64,000 nt of DNA, taken from NCBI RefSeq assembly GCF_009909205.1, contig NZ_JAAAPN010000010.1, forward strand, positions 99,853 through 163,852, written 5' to 3'. This document shows, piece by piece, positions 57,695 to 64,000 of the stretch. The notes under the pieces are model-generated. The model was not told where the DNA came from. It did not search any database and saw only the letters and a list, made by a program, of their open reading frames with translations. Position 1 is the stretch's first letter, and each line of letters begins with the position of its first letter. The stretch is from Aquabacterium fontiphilum. Its GTDB lineage: Bacteria > Pseudomonadota > Gammaproteobacteria > Burkholderiales > Burkholderiaceae_C. Both the position numbers and the translations under genes were made by a program.

Positions 57695-59089
57695 CTACCC
57701 AGCTTGAAGCAAAGCCGACGGCCGATAGCCCCCGTCAACCCAGTCATAGAGCTGGATATGACCAAGCGAGTTAAGCCGATGGCCCAGTGCCATGGCGAAG
57801 AGCGACGGCGCCTTGATCACGAGATGAATCTTGCGCAGACGGTGAGCTGACTTAAATCGGCTTAGCGCAGCCTTCGCCTCTGCGACCGCCGTGTTCAACG
57901 CAACGATCCCGTCAATGGCCGCACTGCCTTCAAGCGTCAGCTGTGGGGCACCCTCCAGGGAGCCATCGTTGATCGCAGCCGAGTCGGAGCCGACTGGAGT
58001 CGGAAATCCTATGAGGGCCACCCCTTCTTGCGCTCCAGGTTCGCCCGTCATTTCACTCGTCGAAAAGAACCGGCTGCTCGCTTTGTCGTACTGATCCGTC
58101 CGATAGACGGATCCGTTGTGCTCGATTTGAAGGACGAAACCCGGGGCGGCGCCGAAAGCGAAGCCCAGCAAGCAGGCCAACGATATCCGCTGCTTGCCGT
58201 CCAGGGAAATGCATCTGCGAGCGCAACTGCTCTTGATGAACGAAGCCACTCCCGACAAGGAACCCTGAAGGCCTTCCCAATCTGCTGCGGAAAGTCCGCC
58301 CCGGCCTGGCCCGTTGAAGCACCCCACGTCCACCCCCAGTATGCCCAGGGGCACAGGACCGTCCATCAACTGCACAGTCGTCGGCTGGCGCAGCCAGTCT
58401 GCGGCGTCTTCCTCCATTACTTCTACCAGCGCCGCCTCTATGTCTGCTCGTTGAATTGGGCCGAACGAAGACCTGCCGACCAATGCCTTGCATTTCTCAC
58501 GGAAGGTGTTGATCTGCTTTTGACGCAGGTCCAAGGTAGGAAAGTGCTGCCCCAGCATGCCGCCAAACGCAGCGTCGGCTGATTCTGCAGAGAACTCCTC
58601 GAACTCGACGAAATCAAGAACGAATTCCGCCTCAGCGGCCGAGCGTCCCTTGCTCGTCACCCAATTGATCACCGCTTGCCGATCCTGCGCGACCAACGGC
58701 GAACTGGGCTCAAACGACGAGCCGACACCGCGTAGACGCTTGATCTGTGCAAGCAGCGGCTCAGTCTCAGAGTTGTAGCCGTTGCACACAAGAACGAAAC
58801 GGCGGTATTCGTCCGAAGCCTGCCGCACCTCTTGGAACCGATTGATTTCGGCCCAGAATTTCGTCGATGGGAGCGAGCTGTCCTTGGCCTCGTACATCAC
58901 CCGCTGCTGCCCTTCTGCACCGAAGTAGCAGACCTCGACGTCTCCGACTGCTTCGCTGACCACCAAGCTAAAAGCCCCTTGCGCTAACCATTTCGGCAGG
59001 TTGAGCAGCACATATGCGTCTTGGTACTCAAAGCCTACCCGGGCAATTGCGCCGCCGGTCGACTGTCTCTCAAGTAGGCTCGCACTCAT
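57695..59089 (-). CDS. cap4: CBASS effector Cap4: DUF4297-type nuclease with SAVED domain
   Basis: This effector of a cyclic-oligonucleotide anti-phage system degrades double-stranded DNA when its SAVED domain binds the signal. The 464-residue product has an N-terminal PD-(D/E)XK-like nuclease of the DUF4297 type: GGAIARVGFEYQDAYVLL (12-29), Asp50, and Glu67-Ala-Lys69 in VMYEAKD. The C-terminal half (about 230-464) fits SAVED, ending in KIHLVIKAPSLFAMALGHRL. Its start overlaps the cap3 stop (ATGA), so it is the last gene of the operon. The nucleotide signal it senses cannot be told from sequence. Confidence 0.88.
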   Translation of the reverse strand: MSASLLERQSTGGAIARVGFEYQDAYVLLNLPKWLAQGAFSLVVSEAVGDVEVCYFGAEGQQRVMYEAKDSSLPSTKFWAEINRFQEVRQASDEYRRFVLVCNGYNSETEPLLAQIKRLRGVGSSFEPSSPLVAQDRQAVINWVTSKGRSAAEAEFVLDFVEFEEFSAESADAAFGGMLGQHFPTLDLRQKQINTFREKCKALVGRSSFGPIQRADIEAALVEVMEEDAADWLRQPTTVQLMDGPVPLGILGVDVGCFNGPGRGGLSAADWEGLQGSLSGVASFIKSSCARRCISLDGKQRISLACLLGFAFGAAPGFVLQIEHNGSVYRTDQYDKASSRFFSTSEMTGEPGAQEGVALIGFPTPVGSDSAAINDGSLEGAPQLTLEGSAAIDGIVALNTAVAEAKAALSRFKSAHRLRKIHLVIKAPSLFAMALGHRLNSLGHIQLYDWVDGGYRPSALLQAG

Positions 59090-59553
59090 CTTGCTGGCTC
59101 CAATTCAAGTTCAGACGGATGCACCGCTCCGTCGGGCAAATATGTGTGGGCGCTCCCTCGAAGCTCTTGACCGTCCAAGCGAAAGATCAGCAGGACAGCG
59201 AAGTTTGCCCCAACACTTTTGTCCATGACGATGCTTCTCATCGTGTCGTGATCACGGCCACTGGGCTGCAGAGAGAACAGGGGGTGGGAGTGCCACTCCC
59301 CGAGATAGTTGAACTTCTCGAACCGGCCCCCGTGTGCCATGCAAAAGTCCTTAACCGCTGCGACCACCCCAGTCAAGTTGCGAACAAACGAAGCGATCGC
59401 GCCTGTGCCGTGGATGGTCAAGCGACGAACCACAAAGTGGTTTACTCCCACGTGCTCGCCCAGTAACACGCCGCCACATTCGAGCGGACCCGCCTTGGCT
59501 AGCGCCGACTCCAGACGCTTGCGGACGTCAGGCGGTACCGTTATTCGAAGCAC
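59086..59553 (-). CDS. cap3: CBASS Cap3: JAB/JAMM-family peptidase
   Basis: This 155-residue isopeptidase-like protein removes Cap2-linked CD-NTase from targets. The JAMM metalloprotease motif is complete: Glu25 in PLECGGVLLGEH, then His88 and His90 in GEWHSHP, Ser98, and Asp101 in PSGRDHD (HxH-x7-S-x2-D). It overlaps cap4 by 4 nt and the end of cap2 by 26 nt. Confidence 0.92.
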   Translation of the reverse strand: MLRITVPPDVRKRLESALAKAGPLECGGVLLGEHVGVNHFVVRRLTIHGTGAIASFVRNLTGVVAAVKDFCMAHGGRFEKFNYLGEWHSHPLFSLQPSGRDHDTMRSIVMDKSVGANFAVLLIFRLDGQELRGSAHTYLPDGAVHPSELELEPAR

Positions 59554-61279
59554 TGCCTCGCACCTCCGCCTGACGCTTCATGTCTTGCAAGTCTGCTTGC
59601 TCTTGGGCCGTCAGCTCCACGGCTGGATGCTCTGGCTTCACGGCTGCAGAACAGTCGACGGGTCGAACATCGAAGGGCTGGTCGAATAGCCAAAATTTCC
59701 GGAACCCAATCAAGTAGGCTGCCACGGGATATGCAGATTCCGCCTCTTTGCAAAGCGCATCTAGAGAGAACTGCGTCATGTGTGCGGCAAGCGCCCCGAC
59801 GTCAGCGTCCGATGCGATGTAGACCCTGCCATCGATGTCGGCGCCGTAATCCCGCTGTTCAGTGCCGGGCGCTGGGGGAGCATCACGCAGAACACCAAAA
59901 ATATGGTTGCGAACGCTCAGAGGATCCGGGTCCAGTCCTGGTCGGCTTCGCGCCATCAGGCCGCCACATCCTCCCGCAAAAACTTCGCCCCAAACCATCG
60001 CAACCTGCGCCCTGTGACACAAGGCCGCCAAAACCAGGAACGCAGCCGGCACCGCAGTGGCATCAATCACAAGGTTGCAGGAAGCCAAAGCTTCAGCCAC
60101 TGCCGCAGACACGAGTGGGTTCTCCTGTCCGCAGACACGGGAGCACATTGCCTCAACGCTAACGCTGCCGGCGGCCACCAGCTTGATCTCCCTCGCCACC
60201 GCATTGGCCTTCTCGTATCCGACGTCATGCCAGTTGAGCTCGTTGCGCACCAGGTTCTGCGGCGTAAGGATGTCATCGTCGACCAAGACGAACTTGCCGA
60301 CCCCAGCCCTGGCGAGGGCGATGGCAATCTTGCTTCCAAGCGAGCCGAGCCCAACTACCGCAACCTTCACATCTTTCAATGCCTCAAAGTTAGGAGGCAG
60401 CCTCGTCGCCTTGTCCTCTGAAAACTCAAGCAAGTGATATCGCTGAAAAAGCGGAGGCGTTGTGTCATCTGCGACACCAAAAGCGCGTATCCCACCGAGC
60501 CTGTCATGGAGGACCAGCAGCCGCATGAGTACGGAGGAGGCACCCCAGGGCCAGCGCTCGCCAAGCTGCGCCTTGAGTGACGACACGTCCTTGACGCTGT
60601 CAAATGCTGCGGTGTCCTCGACCCGAAGCGCCCAGCCCTCACGGTCAGGCCCTTGCTCATGGAGAGAAGCGGGAACATCACGAATGTCCCGCTTCGGCTC
60701 ACCAGCCAAGGTCTTGATGACAACAACAGAGCACGCCTCAAGGTAGCTCACCTTGCAAGTCAGCTCGATTGAATCCTTAGCAGCCTCGCTCAGGGCGAGG
60801 CGTAAGTCCTTCGTCACCACGAGGCGGAAACGCTGAAAGCGGACTTCTTGCCCTGCAGTCAACACATGCCGAGATTGAATTGGCGGTGCGTGAGGTGTGA
60901 GCACCTGCATAACCTCAGTCCAGATGAGCTTGGTGGCGCTCTTAATGAGGTCAAGACCCGTAATTCCGGCATGCCAGTTGTCTGGCCCGTACTCCAGGCA
61001 AAGAATTCCCGATCCACCGTATTGGTGGGTTCCGGACCAAACTTCCCCGGGCCGTGCAGGCCTGATATACGCCGCCACGTCGGGGAACAAGGGTGGATAG
61101 ACCAGCACCCCGTCCCGTGTCATAGGTGGGACCAAGTCAAGCCGGAAATGGGCGCACACCTGCCCGGCTTCGTCGACTTCCCACCGCTGAACGGAAAAAC
61201 CGGCCCCTGATTTTGCGTGGTCTTGTATCAGCCGCCATTCACGAGCCATGCGCTGAGGCTGCTCGTCAAGTAGGCCCAT
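59528..61279 (-). CDS. cap2: CBASS Cap2: E2-E1 fusion ubiquitin-transfer-like protein
   Basis: It links the C-terminus of the CD-NTase to a target and primes it for signalling. The 583-residue product has an N-terminal E2-like domain with Cys94 in GSGILCLEYGPDNWH as likely catalytic residue, a linker, and an E1/ThiF-like adenylation domain with VAVVGLGSLGSKIAIALARA (about 306-325), VLVDDDILTPQNLVRNEL, and a candidate E1 cysteine Cys438 in FAGGCGGLMAR. The ATG at 61277-61279 shares one base with the CD-NTase stop (TGATG). Confidence 0.93.
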   Translation of the reverse strand: MGLLDEQPQRMAREWRLIQDHAKSGAGFSVQRWEVDEAGQVCAHFRLDLVPPMTRDGVLVYPPLFPDVAAYIRPARPGEVWSGTHQYGGSGILCLEYGPDNWHAGITGLDLIKSATKLIWTEVMQVLTPHAPPIQSRHVLTAGQEVRFQRFRLVVTKDLRLALSEAAKDSIELTCKVSYLEACSVVVIKTLAGEPKRDIRDVPASLHEQGPDREGWALRVEDTAAFDSVKDVSSLKAQLGERWPWGASSVLMRLLVLHDRLGGIRAFGVADDTTPPLFQRYHLLEFSEDKATRLPPNFEALKDVKVAVVGLGSLGSKIAIALARAGVGKFVLVDDDILTPQNLVRNELNWHDVGYEKANAVAREIKLVAAGSVSVEAMCSRVCGQENPLVSAAVAEALASCNLVIDATAVPAAFLVLAALCHRAQVAMVWGEVFAGGCGGLMARSRPGLDPDPLSVRNHIFGVLRDAPPAPGTEQRDYGADIDGRVYIASDADVGALAAHMTQFSLDALCKEAESAYPVAAYLIGFRKFWLFDQPFDVRPVDCSAAVKPEHPAVELTAQEQADLQDMKRQAEVRGSASNNGTA

Positions 61280-62286
61280 CAGGCGAACCCCGCCGGCTTG
61301 TTCGGCACTACAGCATGCGCAGGAAAAGTCAGACCAACGCCAACCGCCGGTTTGATGAGCGAAGCACCCAGGCCAGACGCTGATTTGCTCGCCGAAGCGG
61401 CTGCAGGAAACCTGCTGCCGAACACCTGGCGCCAAAGCTCCAGCGCCTCTGCGTCGTCTGTCTCGGCTGTAGCCCTCCGCGCCAAGGCCGCGTGCTCTTT
61501 CACCTTGTCGTAGAAGGTTTTGAACTCATCGGCTGTGACGTTTGAAAAGACGTTATTGCCTGGTACGCCGGGGTCTTCCAGATTGGGTACGGCATAGAGC
61601 AGTGCATACGCGCCATAGGTATCCCGGATCGCCTCGAGCAACTCGACAAACAGCTTCTCATACGAGGTCTCCCCATACTTCATGTGTTTGGCGACCAAGC
61701 ATTCCAGGATGAAGCCCTTGGGGCGGCGCAAATCGGCCAGGTGGACGCGGCGCCACCACTTGAAGAGCTTTACCAGCGGTTTGAAATTGCCACCGGATTG
61801 CTTGTTAACGCTCACCGTCCACTCGGTGTGGGCCGGAGGATTGGTAGTCAGCCACTCCTTGAGTTCAATGTCCGGAATCAGGTAGGCGTCGCCGTCCTCA
61901 ATGATAGGCACCACGTCCATGTCGACGCCTGCGAGCGTCACGGCAATGGAGCGCCGGTTGACCTTCAGATTCTTGTAGCCCGAATCGACCAACGCCTTGT
62001 TTAGCGCATCGAGGACAGTCTGGGGCTCGTCTTCTTCGGTGTGATTCGTGACCGCAATGATGTCAACGTCTGGGCGTTGAAGCACCCCGTCAATTGATTG
62101 CGGGCGAATCGCGGTATCCCGCTTATACGACCCAGACAGAAACGTCTCGACATGGACCTCTGAAAACTCCTCGTGCTCGGCAAGGGCCGTCCGCAGAGTG
62201 TTATGTGCGCTTGAGCAGGTGCTCTTGGTAGTCGGGGAGGGTTCGATGTCCGCGAGAAAATCGAGAAATTGCTGTTTGGTTGCCAT
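61279..62286 (-). CDS. CBASS cyclic nucleotide synthase (CD-NTase)
   Basis: This cGAS/DncV-like nucleotidyltransferase of 335 residues makes a cyclic oligonucleotide on phage infection. The active site is intact: Gly52-Ser53 in FLSGSYKRDT, Asp73 and Asp75 in RPDVDII, and the third acid in VDMDVVP (about 122-124). The C-terminus is Ala/Ser/Gly-rich and ends NKPAGFA, a small-residue end suited to conjugation by Cap2. Clade and product are not assignable by eye; association with a SAVED effector suggests a trinucleotide signal. Confidence 0.92.
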   Translation of the reverse strand: MATKQQFLDFLADIEPSPTTKSTCSSAHNTLRTALAEHEEFSEVHVETFLSGSYKRDTAIRPQSIDGVLQRPDVDIIAVTNHTEEDEPQTVLDALNKALVDSGYKNLKVNRRSIAVTLAGVDMDVVPIIEDGDAYLIPDIELKEWLTTNPPAHTEWTVSVNKQSGGNFKPLVKLFKWWRRVHLADLRRPKGFILECLVAKHMKYGETSYEKLFVELLEAIRDTYGAYALLYAVPNLEDPGVPGNNVFSNVTADEFKTFYDKVKEHAALARRATAETDDAEALELWRQVFGSRFPAAASASKSASGLGASLIKPAVGVGLTFPAHAVVPNKPAGFA

Positions 62287-62406
62287 GGAGTACCGCGTGA
62301 GGTGGTGATCTGCCTGCGCCCATAGGCACTAGGCCCCGCTGCTCGGCCCACATACAACCTGGCCGGGTTACATCCGGATTGGCACTCTTCAACCCAGAGC
62401 GATAAC

Positions 62407-62435
62407 ACTATATGTGGGAACAAAGAAGCCGTCAA
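62407..62435 (-). promoter_or_regulatory. Sigma-70 promoter of the CBASS operon
   Basis: On the minus strand TTGACG (62435-62430), a 17-bp spacer and TATAGT (62412-62407) form a near-consensus promoter. Start expected near 62400, giving a leader of about 114 nt before the CD-NTase ATG. Confidence 0.8.
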
Positions 62436-62474
62436 GCACTACAGGTAGTGTCATGACAGGAGAACTCACCAATC

Positions 62475-62480
62475 ATTAGA
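62475..62480 (-). promoter_or_regulatory. Candidate second CBASS promoter -10, downstream of the LexA-like box
   Basis: TCTAAT on the minus strand has TGTATG (62504-62499) 18 bp upstream, inside the LexA-like palindrome. A promoter here would be blocked by a bound LexA and would read into the CBASS operon. Confidence 0.3.
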
Positions 62481-62487
62481 TTTCAGA

Positions 62488-62507
62488 AACTGTATGGGCA
62501 TACAGTT
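62488..62507. promoter_or_regulatory. LexA-type SOS box
   Basis: AACTGTATGGGCATACAGTT is a perfect 20-bp palindrome with CTGT-N8-ACAG (62490-62505), the LexA-binding form of beta- and gammaproteobacteria. It lies 53 bp upstream of the CBASS -35. No intact gene follows on the plus strand. Confidence 0.7.
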
Positions 62508-63013
62508 CTGAGTGGGTGCACATCACGACACGACGGAGTAGGCGCCGCGAGGATCAGGCCTTCTTGCCGTCTCTTTCTGCCCGCACTCATTCGTCGTCCC
62601 GAGACGGTGACTCATACTCCCCCACGCCCAGTGTGCGAGCTGCGCCACGAGTCCGCTACCAAACTGTCGCTTGCGGCAGCCATTGTCAGCAGTATGAGTA
62701 GGCACTCGGGATATCGATATTGCTTGCCTCATCCAATGTCAGCTTGCGGGGGGGACATCCGCCCGACATCAGCGAAAACCGCCAAGTCTGCTTGGAGGCG
62801 CCGCCGACATTCGACGGCCCATCCTATGCAGCAGCAACCAACCTAAAGCGGCCCACGCAAGAGACTGCTTTGCCGCACGGGCCTGAAGGGCCACTCCCGG
62901 TGGTATTCAAGCTCCCTGCCTCAAAGCGTCAATCCGTTTCGCCACCTGAGCAAGCAGCCACCCTGCAACCGGGAACGCTGGAGCTCACACGAAGGAACGA
63001 CGCAGCCAGCGGG
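62508..63013. other. Stretch without a recognisable gene
   Basis: Five hundred bases between the SOS-type box and the broken dehydrogenase gene. Open frames on both strands give Arg/Ser/Pro-rich products with no motif. A G-run with flanking GACATC repeats (about 62745-62775) may be an old mobile-element end, but no inverted partner was found. Confidence 0.45.
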
Positions 63014-63890
63014 CTACTGCAACCAGTGCAGTTCAGGCTCGAAGAGGGGTGCGATACCAGGGTGGCCGCCAACCTGGCTGAAGAGCTGTTGAAGCAACCG
63101 CGGGTCGACAATGGCCTCGGGGGCGTGCACGCCGGGCTGGCGTATCTTGCCGTCCAGCATCAGGTGCGCGAAGCAGGCCAGCGGCGTGCCTGTTACCTCG
63201 TCCATGCCGCCTTGGTCTGCCGTCTGCAACGAGGCCGCTCTGGACACCCATGCGGCTCGACGTCCGCTCAGGCGGCCCTCCACGCGGACGTACAAGCCAC
63301 CTGCGTGATGCTGCTCGGCGTCATCACGCATCAACCTCATCAGGGCCGTCAAGTCACGGGCTCTTAGCTCTCCACGCAGCCATTGCCGAAGAATGCCACC
63401 CAGCGCAGCCAGTGCTGGCTTGAAGCGCGGTGTAACGCCACGCTCCAGATCCATGAGGCAATCGAGGGCGGCATTGAAGGTGATTCGCTCGCGCTCGACC
63501 GCTCGGGCCAGCCCCTGAAACAAGCCGTTCAGCGCAGCTGGTTGAATGGCGCCCTGGCAACGGACACGGGTCATGCCGGGAAAAGAGCGAGGCACAGTCA
63601 CCAGCTCAGAGTGTCCGATGTCGTACACACGGCAATCGCCCAGCGGTTCAGGGAAGCGAAGCACCTCCGAGTGGCGGAATGCTGCGATGGGTTGTCGTTG
63701 ACCATTTCGCACGGTGAACGTCTTCCCGATACACGAGTGCAGCATGTGCTCAATGACCGCACGCCCGTCGCCCAGTTGCCCGGGTTGCCTGGGGCTCGCG
63801 CCGGTCACCCAGGCCACCTGCGCGCCATCAGCCTGATCTAGCAGCCCATTCAAGTACCTCACCAGCACATTGATGTCACCGCCGCAGTAA
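63014..63890 (-). pseudogene. Saccharopine dehydrogenase-like gene, N-terminus lost to IS insertion
   Basis: About 290 codons of the C-terminal part of a saccharopine/carboxynorspermidine dehydrogenase-like protein remain. Typical pieces are FPEPLGDCRVYDIGHSELVT, PRSFPGMTRVR, and the family end segment TGTPLACFAHLMLDGKIRQP followed by GVHAPEAIVDP. The NADP-binding N-terminus is absent: reading upstream, the frame runs into the end of an IS21-type element at about 63891, so the gene is broken. The downstream stop is intact. Confidence 0.7.
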
Positions 63891-64000
63891 TACTGACCCA
63901 CTTCGTCGGCGTAAAAGTGACCCACCTGGGGTAAGGATGGCGGCTTTGGCCGCCGATGTTGACCCAGGAGCAAGTAGTGGAGATCAAGGTGATGTCTCGG
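63891..64000 (+). mobile_element. Left end of an IS21-family insertion sequence
   Basis: Two spaced copies of TGACCCAC (63894-63901 and 63918-63925) form the multiple terminal repeats typical of IS21 elements, followed by the start of istA. The element continues beyond the window. The exact end and target duplication cannot be set with one side missing. Confidence 0.75.
63956..64000 (+). CDS. istA: IS21-family transposase IstA, partial
   Basis: The first 15 codons, MLTQEQVVEIKVMSR, match the N-terminal helix of the IstA helix-turn-helix region. The rest is outside the window. IstA is the DDE transposase of IS21 elements and works with the IstB ATPase. No clear ribosome site precedes the ATG. 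Confidence 0.8.
   Translation, partial: MLTQEQVVEIKVMSR

Noticed and set aside
62737..62785. G-rich sequence with GACATC repeats as an insertion-sequence end
   Set aside because: No matching inverted partner or transposase gene was found between it and the IS21 end.
62720..63367. 215-codon open frame on the plus strand
   Set aside because: Its second half is antisense to the dehydrogenase fragment and the rest has no motif or ribosome site.

Overview
The window is 64 kb of GC-rich chromosomal DNA. Gene order and protein types point to a betaproteobacterium of the order Burkholderiales, possibly near the Comamonadaceae or the Leptothrix/Ideonella/Aquabacterium group. The genus cannot be fixed from the sequence alone. 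No rRNA, tRNA or CRISPR array was seen.

Layout. (1) 1-5030: a partial HAD phosphatase and rluC, divergent from rne (RNase E) with a leader of about 0.7 kb. (2) 5112-7047: a long-chain acyl-CoA synthetase gene behind a perfect 16-bp operator-like palindrome. (3) 7087-19753, minus strand: a housekeeping block containing an unknown membrane protein gene, rpoE, rseA, mucD, lepA, lepB, a DUF4845 gene, rnc, era, recO, pdxJ, acpS and nagZ. It is read towards nagZ, has many 4-nt overlaps, and has hairpins directly before lepA and rnc. (4) 19788-26553, minus strand: the fatty-acid/phospholipid cluster yceD-rpmF-plsX-fabH-fabD-fabG-acpP-fabF. (5) 26610-31600, plus strand: maf, an RsmI-like methylase, a DUF3429 protein, an M61 peptidase and a DUF3108 protein. 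(6) 31637-37976: a DsbC-like protein, a UbiH-type hydroxylase, ychF, and a chemoreceptor/outer-membrane protein/CheW set with two sigma-28 (FliA) type promoters. (7) 37999-41383: an FtsX-type permease and a DUF1275 protein. (8) 41386-56917: a purine uptake and catabolism locus. On the minus strand are guanine deaminase, a BMP-type nucleoside ABC transporter, a DUF839/PhoX-like protein and an adenine/adenosine deaminase. Divergent on the plus strand are xdhA, xdhB, xdhC, an 8-oxoguanine-type deaminase and a GreA/B-like factor.

(9) 56918-64000 is an accessory region of lower GC and patchy coding. It carries a complete type II CBASS anti-phage operon on the minus strand: a CD-NTase, Cap2 (E2-E1 fusion), Cap3 (JAB peptidase) and Cap4 (nuclease-SAVED effector). 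The operon has a strong sigma-70 promoter, and a perfect LexA-type palindrome lies upstream of it. Remnants of other genes flank it: a 30-codon 5' fragment of a PHP/TrlF-like gene and a 55-codon open fragment. The right end has an IS21-family element inserted in a saccharopine-dehydrogenase-like gene.

The most interesting points are the possible SOS-linked control of the CBASS operon, the terminator-like hairpins that run straight into the lepA and rnc start codons, a DnaA-box cluster upstream of lepA, the loss of rseB from the sigma-E locus, and the paired sigma-28 promoters. All functional calls are made by reading motifs; no database search was possible.
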